Source: Rhizobium rosettiformans
GTDB taxonomy: Bacteria > Pseudomonadota > Alphaproteobacteria > Rhizobiales > Rhizobiaceae
Assembly: GCF_016806065.1 (NCBI RefSeq)
Contig: NZ_CP032405.1
Coordinates: 4,244,001-4,308,000 of the forward strand
Length of the DNA: 64,000 nucleotides
Reading direction: 5' to 3'
This document shows positions 1 through 8,490 of the stretch, in pieces. The notes under the pieces were generated by a model that saw only the letters and a program-made list of their open reading frames with translations, had not been told where the DNA came from and made no database searches. Made by a program: the position numbers and the translations under genes. Every line of letters starts with the position of its first letter. The first letter of the stretch is position 1.

Positions 1-379
1 GGCAGCGAGCAAGACCGCCGCCTGATGACAGCGCTGCCAGACGCGACCCGGTCGAGGGTGGGAGGAGATCGGTTCGCCGTCCGCTCGCGCGGATGAGCCT
101 CTCTGGCGTTTCATGTTTCAAAGCCCCGGATGGCATCGCCTCCGGGGCTTTTTTGTTTGGCTTCCCAAGCTACGAGCCTTCGAAAGCGGCAGATTGCGGA
201 CGCTGTGCGTTTCCATCACCCGAATTCAGCGATCCATGACCTTTGTTGATGCGCGCCAGCCGGTGTCTTGACCATGCCTTGCGCCCTGATAACGTGACGG
301 CGCAATCAACGGATTTCGGCCCTTGCAGCCGGCATCAGGGAGAATGGCCGCCCGCGACTAAAGGGCCATGGAGAACACG
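1..379. other. Left-edge intergenic region
   Basis: I cannot place a convincing gene here. Two plus-strand frames open at the left edge end early, one at 23-25 and one at 94-96, so the tail of an upstream gene may lie within the first 96 bases, but neither peptide is recognisable. A strong intrinsic terminator at 122-154 closes that upstream unit. The remaining bases up to the aminotransferase start contain no open frame that I would defend and presumably hold its promoter. Confidence 0.5.
122..154 (+). terminator. Intrinsic terminator of the upstream unit
   Basis: The arms AGCCCCGGA (122-130) and TCCGGGGCT (141-149) form a perfect 9-bp GC-rich stem with a 10-nt loop. A run of T follows directly. 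It ends whatever gene enters from the left edge. Confidence 0.85.
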
Positions 380-1708
380 ATGTCTAACCGCCTGAATTCC
401 ACGCCGAACGACCTGCGCGCCTTCTGGATGCCGTTCACGGCGAACCGCCAGTACAAGAAGGAGCCGCGCCTTTTCGTCGGCGCCAAGGACATGCATTACA
501 CCACCCATGACGGCCGCCAGGTGCTCGACGGCACCGCCGGCCTCTGGTGCGTGAATGCCGGTCACTGCCGCCCGCTGATTACCGAAGCGATCCGCGAGCA
601 GGCCGGCGAACTCGACTATGCACCGGCCTTCCAGCTCGGCCACCCCAAGGCGTTTGAACTGGCCAACCGCCTGATCGATCTAGCCCCGGACAACATGGCG
701 CATGTGCTCTACACAAATTCCGGTTCGGAATCGGTGGAGACGGCGCTCAAGGTGGCGCTCGCCTATCAGCGCGTGAAGGGACAGGGCTCGCGCACCCGCC
801 TGATCGGTCGTGAGCGCGGCTATCACGGTGTGAATTTCGGCGGCATCTCGGTCGGCGGCATTGTCTCGAACCGCAAGATGTTCGGCACGCTCCTGACCGG
901 CGTCGACCACCTGCCGCACACCCACCAGCCGGCCAAGAACGCCTTCACCAAGGGCATACCCGAGCATGGCGGCGATCTCGCCGACGAGCTGGAGCGCATC
1001 GTCACCCTGCATGACGCCTCGACCATCGCTGCCGTCATCGTCGAGCCGGTCTCCGGTTCGACCGGCGTTCTGATCCCGCCGAAGGACTATCTGCAGCGCC
1101 TTCGCGAGATCTGCACCAAGCACGGCATCCTCCTGATCTTCGATGAAGTCATCACCGGCTTCGGCCGCCTCGGCGCACCGTTTGCTGCCCAGTATTTCGA
1201 CGTGAAGCCCGACATCATGGTCACCGCCAAGGGCCTGACCAACGGCGTCATCCCGATGGGCGCGGTCTTCGTCACCGCCGAGATCCATGACGCCTTCATG
1301 CAGGGACCCGAGCATATGATCGAGTTCTTCCACGGCTATACCTATTCCGGCAACCCGATCGCCTCTGCAGCCGCCCTCGGCACGCTCGACACCTACAAGG
1401 AAGAGGGTCTGCTGACCCGCGCCTCGGAAATCGCCCCGTATTGGGAAGAGAAGCTGCACTCTCTGAGGGATTGCCCTAATGTCATCGACATCCGCAATCT
1501 CGGCCTGATCGGTGCGATCGAGCTGAAGCCGATCGATGGCGAGCCGACAAAGCGCGCCTTCAACGCCTTCCTCAACGCCTATAACGACGGCCTGCTGATC
1601 CGCACCACCGGCGATATCATCGCGCTGTCGCCGCCGCTGATCATTACCCACGAGCAGATCGACGAACTGTTCGACAAGCTGCGCAAAGTGCTGATGAACA
1701 ACATCTGA
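380..1708 (+). CDS. Omega-amino acid:pyruvate aminotransferase (class III, PLP)
   Basis: The 442-residue protein is a class III PLP aminotransferase. It carries the N-terminal substrate region DLRAFWMPFT typical of beta-alanine/omega-amino acid:pyruvate transaminases, the cofactor-binding run TNSGSESVETA, the aspartate motif LIFDEVITGFGR and the Schiff-base lysine in VTAKGLTNG. The family moves the terminal amino group of beta-alanine, taurine-like or other omega-amines onto pyruvate in the cytoplasm. An in-frame ATG lies at 368, but GGAGA at 370-374 is spaced correctly only for the ATG at 380, so I use 380. The gene stands alone, bounded by a terminator on each side. The exact amine substrate cannot be read from the sequence. 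Confidence 0.88.
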   Translation: MSNRLNSTPNDLRAFWMPFTANRQYKKEPRLFVGAKDMHYTTHDGRQVLDGTAGLWCVNAGHCRPLITEAIREQAGELDYAPAFQLGHPKAFELANRLIDLAPDNMAHVLYTNSGSESVETALKVALAYQRVKGQGSRTRLIGRERGYHGVNFGGISVGGIVSNRKMFGTLLTGVDHLPHTHQPAKNAFTKGIPEHGGDLADELERIVTLHDASTIAAVIVEPVSGSTGVLIPPKDYLQRLREICTKHGILLIFDEVITGFGRLGAPFAAQYFDVKPDIMVTAKGLTNGVIPMGAVFVTAEIHDAFMQGPEHMIEFFHGYTYSGNPIASAAALGTLDTYKEEGLLTRASEIAPYWEEKLHSLRDCPNVIDIRNLGLIGAIELKPIDGEPTKRAFNAFLNAYNDGLLIRTTGDIIALSPPLIITHEQIDELFDKLRKVLMNNI

Positions 1709-1736
1709 GGCCTGCACTCGGAACCAGACGCAAGGA

Positions 1737-1760
1737 AGCGGCCCGCGTGGCCGCTTTTTT
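1737..1760 (+). terminator. Intrinsic terminator of the aminotransferase gene
   Basis: AGCGGCC (1737-1743) pairs perfectly with GGCCGCT (1749-1755) across a 5-nt loop, and six T residues follow. It lies 29 bases after the stop codon. Confidence 0.88.
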
Positions 1761-1962
1761 GTAGCTTGCGCGAAGCTGACCATCGGATTCGCGCGCGCTT
1801 GTCGCCTGTCGTACCATCCCGTATCTTCTCGAGAATCGCACGTTCGATCCTGGCGCAGATGATCGCGAAAGGCTCGGGCGACGAGTTCAGCACATCCGCA
1901 ATCGTCATCACCGACATCACGTCGCGAAGGCCGCAAGCGGATCTGGTCCCTGGAGGAAATCC

Positions 1963-2232
1963 GTGGTCGACCTCTTCAAACGCATGTTCGGTAAAGACGT
2001 TTCCCTCGCAAACTCACCCGCAAGGGCTGCCCCGGAACCCGAGGCGATCGCTGCAGCGCGGGCCGACGAAGCCCGCCTTGCCGCTCGCCGGGCACAGATC
2101 AGCAATGATCTCTTCGAACTTCAGCAGATCGCCATGGCCGAACTTGCCTTGCGCAAGGAACAGGACGCAGCCGCCGCCAAGGCCGGCTTCGAAGCCGAAG
2201 ACGGCGTTGGTGGCCGTATTCTGACCGTCTGA
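1963..2232 (+). CDS. Small charged hypothetical protein (89 aa)
   Basis: The start is a GTG preceded by a strong ribosome binding site, GGAGG at 1952-1956. The protein begins MVDLFKRMFG and then becomes an alanine-, arginine- and glutamate-rich helix (about residues 25-75, with repeated AR, EA and AAA), consistent with a soluble helical or coiled-coil protein without signal peptide or membrane segment. I do not recognise a family. The 200 bases before it contain no gene that I can support. Codon use resembles the neighbours, so I regard it as a real but uncharacterised small gene. Its single-gene context gives no functional clue. Confidence 0.55.
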   Translation: MVDLFKRMFGKDVSLANSPARAAPEPEAIAAARADEARLAARRAQISNDLFELQQIAMAELALRKEQDAAAAKAGFEAEDGVGGRILTV

Positions 2233-2306
2233 AGACGGGCCCTTGCCGTCAGGCCAATTTCTGCCCTGACAAAGCTGTGACGTGATCGCACACCACGGCA
2301 TCGGCT

Positions 2307-2357
2307 CTTTTGCTGCTCGTCGTTTTTGTCTAAAGCGATCATGGGGAGCAACAAAAG
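2307..2357 (+). repeat. Imperfect inverted repeat in the leader of the binding-protein gene
   Basis: CTTTTGCTGCTC (2307-2318) and GAGCAACAAAAG (2346-2357) are complementary at 11 of 12 positions with 27 nt between them, ending 57 bases before the start codon. It may be a hairpin in the mRNA leader or a split operator. No T-run follows, so it is not an intrinsic terminator. Confidence 0.5.
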
Positions 2358-2414
2358 AACCCAAACGGCACGAAAATCGACAGAGATCGGTCGCGCCGAC
2401 CCAAGGAGCAGGAC

Positions 2415-3521
2415 ATGAAATTTCAACTCTTCGCAAGCGCAGCCTTGGCCGTGCTGATCGCCAGCGCCCCCGCTGCCCGTGCCGAAATCGTGATCGGCCT
2501 GATGGCGCCGCTGACCGGCCCGCTGGCCGCCGTCGGCGCGCAGATCAAGAACGGCGCCGAAACCGCCGTTGAGGAAATCAACAAGAAGGGCGGCATCAAC
2601 GGCGAACAGGTAAGCCTGAAGATCGCTGACGATGCCGGCGAACCGAAGCAGGGCGTCTCCGCCGCAAACCAGCTCGTCGGTGAAGGCGTGCGTTTCGTCG
2701 TCGGTCCGGTGACGTCCGGTGTTGCCGTCCCCGCCTCCAGCGTTCTTGCCGAAAACGGCGTGCTCATGGTCACGCCGACCGCGACCGCCCCTGACCTTAC
2801 TGCTCGTGGCCTGACCACGGTGCTGCGCACCTGCGGCCGCGACGACCAGCAGGCCGATGTTGCCGCCAAGTTCGTGCTGGCGAGCTTCAAGGACAAGAAG
2901 ATCGCCATCCTCGACGACAAGGGCCAGTACGGCAAGGGTCTCGCCGATGCCTTCCAGGCAGCCCTCAACGCCGGTGGCGTGACCGAAGTCTTCAAGGATT
3001 CGCTGACAGCAGGCGAAAAGGATTTCGGCGCGCTCATCACCCGCCTGAAGGCCGAAGGCGTCGAGGTCATCTACTTCGGCGGCTACCACCCGGAGGCCGG
3101 CCTGATGGTCCGCCAGATGAAGGATGCTGGTCTTTCTGCCCAGCTGATCGCCGGTGACGGCCTGTCGAACAACGAATTCGTCACCATCGGCGGCGACGCT
3201 GCCGAAGGCACGATCTTCACCAATGCCGCCGACGCGCTGAAGTCGGACGACAGCAAGGCCGCGGTTGACGCGCTTGCCGCCAAGAACATCCCGGCAGAAG
3301 CCTTTACGCTGAACACCTATGCCGCCGTCGAAGTCATCGCCGCCGGCATCGCCAAGGCCGGCAGCACCGACGACGCGGAAGCCGTGGCCGCAGCCCTCAA
3401 GGACGGCTCGGAAATCCCGACCGCCATCGGCAAGCTAACCTATGGCGAAACCGGCGACCTGACCTCGCAGAGCTTCGCCGTCTACAAGTGGGAAGCCGGC
3501 AAGACGGTTGCTGCCGAATAA
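2415..3521 (+). CDS. Periplasmic branched-chain amino acid-type substrate-binding protein
   Basis: The 368-residue protein has a Sec signal peptide ([17 protein letters not shown], cleavage probably after ARA near residue 23). Its mature part is the type I periplasmic fold of the LivJ/LivK family: [15 protein letters not shown] at the N-terminus, [16 protein letters not shown], then [15 protein letters not shown] opening the second lobe. Such proteins bind leucine, isoleucine, valine or related amino acids and deliver them to an ABC permease. No livHMGF permease or ATPase gene is near, so it presumably serves a transporter encoded elsewhere. The start is set by AAGGAGCA just upstream. A terminator follows directly, making it monocistronic. 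The ligand is not predictable. Confidence 0.88.
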   Translation: MKFQLFASAALAVLIASAPAARAEIVIGLMAPLTGPLAAVGAQIKNGAETAVEEINKKGGINGEQVSLKIADDAGEPKQGVSAANQLVGEGVRFVVGPVTSGVAVPASSVLAENGVLMVTPTATAPDLTARGLTTVLRTCGRDDQQADVAAKFVLASFKDKKIAILDDKGQYGKGLADAFQAALNAGGVTEVFKDSLTAGEKDFGALITRLKAEGVEVIYFGGYHPEAGLMVRQMKDAGLSAQLIAGDGLSNNEFVTIGGDAAEGTIFTNAADALKSDDSKAAVDALAAKNIPAEAFTLNTYAAVEVIAAGIAKAGSTDDAEAVAAALKDGSEIPTAIGKLTYGETGDLTSQSFAVYKWEAGKTVAAE

Positions 3522-3543
3522 GCGGACGTGTTCCGAGACACTG

Positions 3544-3573
3544 AAAAGGCGGCCCGCGAGGGTCGCCTTTTTT
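3544..3573 (+). terminator. Intrinsic terminator of the binding-protein gene
   Basis: AAAAGGCG (3544-3551) pairs with CGCCTTTT (3564-3571), followed by further T residues. It sits 22 bases after the stop. Confidence 0.85.
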
Positions 3574-3612
3574 GTTGGATCAAAATTGGCGGCAGCCAAC
3601 TTCCGCCTGCAG

Positions 3613-4710
3613 TCACTCGGCGGATGTCTGAGGCTGTGGATCGGCGATTTCCACCTGCGCAGGTGGCCCGCCCATCAGCTGACTGATCCAGCCCATGGAG
3701 CGCGAAGGCGCAGCGAATGTTGCGACAGCAATGGCGATCGGCACACCGATGAACGTGCCATACGCCCCCCAGAGGAAGGTCCAGAGGAAGATCGATATCA
3801 GGACCACGAACGGCGACATGGACAGGGCATCGCCTGAAATCCAGGGCTCGATATAATTCCCGAACAGGAATTGCAGCACCATGAGGCTGAAGAAGACGAA
3901 AATCGCGAAGCTCGGATCGAGGAACTGCGCCAGCACGAAGAGGCTCGGCACGATGGTCGCGATCAAGGGTCCGATGAACGGGATGAAGTTGAGCACGAAC
4001 CCCATGACGCCCCACTCCAGCGCATAGGGCACCCCGGAGATCATCAAGAAGATTGCGATCAGGATCCCGGTCATCAGACTGATCAAGGTGCGTACGGCGA
4101 TATAGATCCGCCACCGACGGGCTGTCTCACGGCACGCAGTCAAAATATGGGCGGAAACCTGCCCGTGCGGCAGCCGTTCGACGACGCGCCGCGCCCGCGA
4201 AATCTCGATAAGGCCGACCATGACATAGGCCAGCACCACCAGCCAGAAGGTCATCGTCTGCGCCATGCGCGTCACGGCTTGCTGCGCAAGCCGCAGCAAC
4301 CAGGGCACACTGACCGTATCTGCCCAGATGCCAGCAATGCCGATACCGTTCTCCTCGAGCCAGGCGGCCGCATTCCGATAGAGTTCCTGGTAGTAGGTGG
4401 CGTTATCGCTGATCAGTCGCCAGATGGTGTTGAAGGCCCAGATCGTCGAAGAACTGAGGCCGATGATCACGGCGACAATGCCGATCAGCGTCAAGGTGAT
4501 GGCAAGCGGTGCCGGCATGACGGAAGACAACCGCTGCTGCACGGGCCAAGCGAAGGCAAGAATGAAGATCGCAAGCGACAGCGGAGCAAGAAATGCACCC
4601 GCCGCATAGGCGGCCCAGAGACTGAGAATGATGGCGATGATCGTCAGTTGTGGTCGTGCCGCTGCTGCCTGCAATGCTTTGCTCCCCGCCTCGTTCTTCC
4701 ACCAGCGCAT
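3613..4710 (-). CDS. AI-2E family (PerM-like) membrane permease
   Basis: This inner-membrane protein of about 365 residues has the hydrophobic pattern of the AI-2 exporter (AI-2E/PerM/UPF0118) family: paired N-terminal helices (TIIAIILSLWAAYAAG and PLSLAIFILAFAW), a soluble stretch in the middle, then a group of C-terminal helices. The family signature occurs near LNFIPFIGPLIATIVPSL and GNYIEPWISG. Members export autoinducer-2 or other small solutes, or act as ion antiporters, and the substrate here is unknown. The open frame extends to 4773, but I prefer the ATG at 4710, which leaves a short hydrophilic leader before the first helix; no start has a good ribosome site. It lies 24 bases downstream of the SDR gene start region, on the same strand. 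Confidence 0.8.
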   Translation of the reverse strand: MRWWKNEAGSKALQAAAARPQLTIIAIILSLWAAYAAGAFLAPLSLAIFILAFAWPVQQRLSSVMPAPLAITLTLIGIVAVIIGLSSSTIWAFNTIWRLISDNATYYQELYRNAAAWLEENGIGIAGIWADTVSVPWLLRLAQQAVTRMAQTMTFWLVVLAYVMVGLIEISRARRVVERLPHGQVSAHILTACRETARRWRIYIAVRTLISLMTGILIAIFLMISGVPYALEWGVMGFVLNFIPFIGPLIATIVPSLFVLAQFLDPSFAIFVFFSLMVLQFLFGNYIEPWISGDALSMSPFVVLISIFLWTFLWGAYGTFIGVPIAIAVATFAAPSRSMGWISQLMGGPPAQVEIADPQPQTSAE

Positions 4711-4797
4711 TCCGCATGCACCGATGCGACGCATGGCGCCGGGGCAAGTGAAGCGCATCGCGGCCGGAGGCACAAGTCACGCCCCCGTTGGCGCGCC

Positions 4798-5475
4798 TCA
4801 CTCCTCGTAGATCATCTTCCGCGTCATGCCGCCATCAAGCGTTAGCACTGCTCCGGTCATGAAGCCGGCATCGGCGAGATAAAGCACGGCCTTCGAGACA
4901 TCTTCCGGCCGACCGACACGGCCGGCGGGGTGCTGGGCGTGGTCTTCCGACCGCAAATCGCGCTCTCCCGAGATCCAGCCAGGCGCAATACCATTCACCC
5001 TGATCTTCGGGCCAAGACTGAGCGCGAGAGCATGTGTGAGCCCGAAGAGACCACCTTTCGAGGCGGCATAGGCTTCCGTATTCTTTTCCGACATGAAGGC
5101 ACGCGTCGACAGCATGTTGACGATGGATGCCCCCTCACCCATCAGGGGCACAGCAGCACGTGTCATCAGAAAAGCGGCTGTCAGGTGGCTGTCAGTGACC
5201 TTGCGCCAGTCGTGGAGCGAGAGACTGCTGATCGGGCCCCAATCGGGACTGGCAATGCCGGAATTGTTGACGAGCAGATCGAGACTTGTCCAGCCGAGCT
5301 CGGCGAAAGCAGCCGCAACGGCCGCCTCATCCGAGACATCACAGATAACCGAACGGATGCCGGCCGGAGCCTGCTTCAGATCGAAAGAGGCCACCTCGTA
5401 ACCGGCGGTCTGGAGGGCGGTGCAAACTTCTGCGCCGATGAGGCCGGCACCACCTGTAACGATTGCATGTTTCAT
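4798..5475 (-). CDS. Short-chain dehydrogenase/reductase
   Basis: This 225-residue classical SDR has a Rossmann NAD(P) motif TGGAGLIG at residues 7-14, the NNSGIA segment (the NAG motif in modified form), and the catalytic YAASK tetrad element. The C-terminal LTLDGGMTRK is the usual end of the fold. The acidic residue at the end of the second strand (SFDLKQ) favours NAD over NADP. SDRs reduce or oxidise ketones and alcohols; no substrate is evident. It is the upstream gene of a possible two-gene minus-strand unit with the AI-2E permease. The DCC-family gene lies 51 bases upstream in the same direction. Confidence 0.85.
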   Translation of the reverse strand: MKHAIVTGGAGLIGAEVCTALQTAGYEVASFDLKQAPAGIRSVICDVSDEAAVAAAFAELGWTSLDLLVNNSGIASPDWGPISSLSLHDWRKVTDSHLTAAFLMTRAAVPLMGEGASIVNMLSTRAFMSEKNTEAYAASKGGLFGLTHALALSLGPKIRVNGIAPGWISGERDLRSEDHAQHPAGRVGRPEDVSKAVLYLADAGFMTGAVLTLDGGMTRKMIYEE

Positions 5476-5526
5476 GAAGCCCTCAACGGCGGCGGACGAG
5501 GAAAGTTTCGCGTGGAGTCGATAGCA

Positions 5527-5937
5527 TCACAGCAATCGGTCGCGATACTCCGCCGACGGCAGCCAGCAGCTGTCGCGTTTGCCGAAGAGCCGGTAGCGAT
5601 TGCGCGCGATCAAGAGGTAGAGCGGGTCGCGGATGAAGCGGGGGATGAGCCGAAAGACCGACAGGACCTTCCATGGCCAGCCGAGGCCGGCATAGATCGA
5701 CAACACGGCATCGCTGTCACGCAGCATATGCTCGCCATCGACCACGATGATGCTGTCAGGATTGCCAGGATCGATGCCGAAGCGGCGGTAGAGCGCCGAG
5801 CCCACCTCGCCCTGCATCGAAGCCAGACGAAACCGCTTCTTGCCATCGTGTGAAAGCACGAATTGCGCATTGGCCGAACACAGGATGCATTCGGCATCGA
5901 AGAGGATGATTGGGCCGCCGGCGGGTATGGTGTCCAT
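5527..5937 (-). CDS. DCC-family thiol-disulfide oxidoreductase-like protein (DUF393)
   Basis: The 136-residue protein starts with a beta-strand followed by the family motif: ILFDAECILCSAN has the DxxCxxC pattern that gives the DCC family its name. Later come SALYRRFGIDP, SIIVVDGEHMLRDSDAVL and the C-terminal RYRLFGKRDSCWLP, which matches the R-Y-x-x-F-G-x-x-x-x-C ending of the family. Members are predicted thioredoxin-like redox proteins of unknown substrate. The frame is open much further upstream, but the first residues of the conserved fold start immediately after ATG 5937, so I chose that. It is divergent from the rhodanese gene. Confidence 0.82.
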   Translation of the reverse strand: MDTIPAGGPIILFDAECILCSANAQFVLSHDGKKRFRLASMQGEVGSALYRRFGIDPGNPDSIIVVDGEHMLRDSDAVLSIYAGLGWPWKVLSVFRLIPRFIRDPLYLLIARNRYRLFGKRDSCWLPSAEYRDRLL

Positions 5938-6075
5938 GTGAGACAGGCTAGGCGCTTTCGACACCGACGACAATGCGGCAAGCCGTCTTTCGGCAAGGCA
6001 GTTCGTGACAGACGCTGCGACAGAGGTAGGATAGCGAAACATCGCAAATTGCGGACTGAGGTCGGGAGGATCGAC

Positions 6076-6477
6076 ATGAAGAAGGGCTACAAGGACTTGC
6101 TGGCGGAGGCCGAGGCGCTGGTCGAGGCGGTGGATGCGTCGGAGGCAGCGCGTCTGCATTCGGCGAGCAATGTCGTCTTCGTCGACCTGCGTGACCCGCG
6201 CGAGCGCGAACGGGAAGGCACGATCCCGGAGGCCTTCTCCTGCCCGCGCGGCATGCTGGAATTCTGGATCGATCCGGAGAGCCCCTACCACAAACCGGTC
6301 TTTGCCGAGGAAAAGCTCTACCTCTTCTACTGCGCCAGCGGCTGGCGCTCGGCGCTGGCGACGAAGACGGCACTCGAGATGGGGCTAGAAAATGTCTGCC
6401 ATCTGGAAGGCGGCTTTTCCGCCTGGCGAGATCGGGGCCTTCCGGTCGAGGCCGTCGTGGCGAAGACCAAGGGCTGA
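6076..6477 (+). CDS. Rhodanese-domain sulfurtransferase
   Basis: This single-domain rhodanese has 133 residues. VVFVDLRDPRERE (about residues 34-46) matches the N-terminal rhodanese motif. The active-site loop is FYCASGWRSALA with catalytic cysteine at about residue 92, and HLEGGFSAWRDRGLPV is the usual C-terminal signature. Rhodaneses carry persulfide sulfur to thiophilic acceptors; the physiological acceptor is unknown. The start at 6076 is set by GGGAGGA seven bases upstream, although the frame is open earlier. It is divergent from the DCC redox gene, so both may serve thiol chemistry, which is only a contextual guess. Confidence 0.88.
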   Translation: MKKGYKDLLAEAEALVEAVDASEAARLHSASNVVFVDLRDPREREREGTIPEAFSCPRGMLEFWIDPESPYHKPVFAEEKLYLFYCASGWRSALATKTALEMGLENVCHLEGGFSAWRDRGLPVEAVVAKTKG

Positions 6478-6657
6478 CGGCCACACGTTGAATACCGAGG
6501 GCCCTTGCTCTATCTTGAAGCGTGAAAGCCGCACGATCGCCCCCCTTCGCATGACGGCGACGAGGTTCGATCGATGGTTCCCAACGGCCCGCTCTCGCCT
6601 GGTCCATGACAGGAGGTCATGGCGGTGTTTCGGGCCCAGTCTCGTGAGGAGACGATC

Positions 6658-6957
6658 ATGGTCGAACGCATCAGCCGGACATCTCCAAGCGCCGCCTCTT
6701 CGCAGACGGAAGGCGGCCACACGCTGAACCTTGGTTCCGACGCGCAAAACGCCTGGGTCGCTGCCCGCCAGTCGAAGATCAATCACGACCTCGAAGAACG
6801 ACAACAGCGGGATGCAGAAGAGAAGATCGCTCACGATTCACCGGCGGAAGACGGCGGTGATGTCGAAGAGAAGCGCCTGTCCGGCGAGAGTGAGCGCATC
6901 GGCACCCAGAATTTCGATGAAAACACCCCGTTCGGCGAGCGCGTCGTGATCGTCTGA
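6658..6957 (+). CDS. Small hydrophilic hypothetical protein (99 aa)
   Basis: The protein starts MVERISRTSPS and is very polar: a serine/threonine-rich N-terminus, then a glutamate-, aspartate- and arginine-rich region (EERQQRDAEEKIAHD) likely to be disordered or helical, ending TPFGERVVIV. There is no signal peptide, membrane segment or recognisable domain. GAGGAGAC ends six bases before ATG 6658. A second possible start at 6619 has its AGGAGGT too close to the codon. Base composition is like that of the neighbours. I regard it as a real gene of unknown role. Confidence 0.5.
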   Translation: MVERISRTSPSAASSQTEGGHTLNLGSDAQNAWVAARQSKINHDLEERQQRDAEEKIAHDSPAEDGGDVEEKRLSGESERIGTQNFDENTPFGERVVIV

Positions 6958-7088
6958 GACGGGTTGTTTCTCGAAAGGTTGCCCAGCCAAACCAGCCCTG
7001 CAGGGTTCGAGATGGGGTACTCGACATATCCGCGTCGCACTTTGCCGCCAATCCCTTTAGGGTGCGGCCAAACAGACGAGGACCATCA

Positions 7089-7955
7089 ATGCCCCATACG
7101 ATTCGCATCGCCAACCAGGAACTTGCCGTCGAGGTCTCGACGCTTGGCGCAGAGATGCAGTCCCTGAAGACCGCGGATGGCCGGAATTTCCTGTGGGACG
7201 GAGATGCTGCTTGGTGGACGGGGCGGTCACCTATCCTCTTCCCGATCGTCGGCAAGGCGCCGGACGATAAGCTGGCGATCAACGGCCAAACCTATTCCAT
7301 GGCGCAGCACGGCATCGCCCGTCGGCGGGAATTCACGATTGTCGAGCAGACGGCGACGGCCTGTCTTCATGAACTGGTTTCAAGCGACGAGACGCTCGAG
7401 GTCTATCCCTTCGATTTTCGGCTGACGCTGGAGCACCGCCTCGACGGGCGCAGCCTGTCGGTGACGGCGACAGTTGAGAACACCGGCGACGGGCTCCTGC
7501 CCTTCGGCATCGGTTTTCACCCCGCCTTTCTCTGGCCTTTGCCGGGAGCCGAGGGCAAGCCGCATCATGTTCAGCTCGACAACGGCGCCGAACCTGCGGT
7601 CGTGCAGCTGGAAGCCGGCCTGATCGGCAAGCGCCTGCCCTCCCCGTTCACGGCCGGAAGGCTCGATCTGAAGCATGCACTCTTTGCCAATGATGCGCTG
7701 GTCTTCCCTGAAGATGCGGGCACGGGGCTGACCTATGCCGCAGAAAGCGGGCCCTCGATGCATTTCACCTTCGAGAACCTGCCCAATATCGCCCTTTGGC
7801 AAAAGCCCGGCGCGCCCTTCCTCTGCGTCGAACCCTGGCACGGCATGGCGGCCCATGCGGGTGGGACCGCCGAACTGGTTGAACGGCCCTATACGGTGGC
7901 CCTGCCGGCAGGAGATGTCATGCGCTTCGGGTTTTCGGTCGAGATCAGAGGGTAA
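7089..7955 (+). CDS. Aldose 1-epimerase family protein (LacX-like)
   Basis: This 288-residue member of the galactose mutarotase superfamily starts with TIRIANQELAVEVSTLGAEM, the usual first strands of LacX-type epimerases. It continues with WTGRSPILFPIVGKAPDD, the HGIARRREF segment and the substrate-pocket element GFHPAFLWPLPG. Its C-terminus has CVEPWHGMAAHAG. These enzymes interconvert alpha and beta anomers of hexoses, or act on hexose-6-phosphates. ATG 7089 is preferred over an upstream in-frame ATG at 7062 because homologous folds begin at the first strand and GAGGA lies just before it. The next gene begins 12 bases downstream on the same strand and is probably co-transcribed. Confidence 0.85.
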   Translation: MPHTIRIANQELAVEVSTLGAEMQSLKTADGRNFLWDGDAAWWTGRSPILFPIVGKAPDDKLAINGQTYSMAQHGIARRREFTIVEQTATACLHELVSSDETLEVYPFDFRLTLEHRLDGRSLSVTATVENTGDGLLPFGIGFHPAFLWPLPGAEGKPHHVQLDNGAEPAVVQLEAGLIGKRLPSPFTAGRLDLKHALFANDALVFPEDAGTGLTYAAESGPSMHFTFENLPNIALWQKPGAPFLCVEPWHGMAAHAGGTAELVERPYTVALPAGDVMRFGFSVEIRG

Positions 7956-7967
7956 GGAAGGAGGAGC

Positions 7968-8414
7968 GTGGTGGCCCAGGCGTCGTCAAGACGACTGATG
8001 GAGATCGCCGACGCGCTCCCCCTGTCGCCCGGGATGCGCGTGCTGGAAATCGGCTGTGGACCTGGCGTTCTCGCCAGGCTCATCGTCGAGCGCATGCAAG
8101 GCGAGGTCTTTGTGCTTGGCATCGACCGGTCCGCGAAAGCGATTGCGGTCGCCAGGGCTAAGATCCAGCACGCCGCCTATCCGACTGCCCTCGCCTTTCG
8201 AGAGGCAGAGGCCGAGGGCTTCCAGCTCGCCGAGAACGAAGCTCCCTATGATCTTGCGGTCGCGGTCCGGGTGGGTGCGCTCGATGGTCGCCACCCGGAG
8301 GCCGGCAGGATGGCGCTTCGGCGCCTCCGGGCAGCGCTGACTTCGCAGGCACGCCTTTTCATCGACGGCGGCAACCCGCTTCGGGAAATTCCGCTGACGG
8401 GGCTTACGGACTAG
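7968..8414 (+). CDS. Small class I SAM-dependent methyltransferase
   Basis: The GTG start at 7968 follows a strong GGAAGGAGGA site. The 148-residue protein contains methyltransferase motif I (VLEIGCGPGVLARL, about residues 24-37), an acidic residue after strand 2 (GIDRSAKAI), and a motif IV region (APYDLAVAVRVGAL). The fold appears short at the C-terminus compared with a typical 200-residue class I enzyme, ending soon after strand 5 (ARLFIDGG). It may be a compact member or a C-terminally trimmed one. The substrate cannot be inferred. It follows the aldose epimerase by 12 bases. Confidence 0.72.
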   Translation: MVAQASSRRLMEIADALPLSPGMRVLEIGCGPGVLARLIVERMQGEVFVLGIDRSAKAIAVARAKIQHAAYPTALAFREAEAEGFQLAENEAPYDLAVAVRVGALDGRHPEAGRMALRRLRAALTSQARLFIDGGNPLREIPLTGLTD

Positions 8415-8490
8415 CGCCCGATACACCTCTTGCCCGTTGCCATGCTTCGGATACTCTCCACCGGTCAACAACCGTGGAGAGGGCAGGCCT

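Noticed and set aside
1579..1920. Minus-strand open frame overlapping the 3' end of the aminotransferase gene, with a protein-like N-terminus
   Set aside because: It runs antisense through a clear gene and its terminator, has no ribosome site that I can see, and matches no family. High-GC coding regions often give such long antisense frames.
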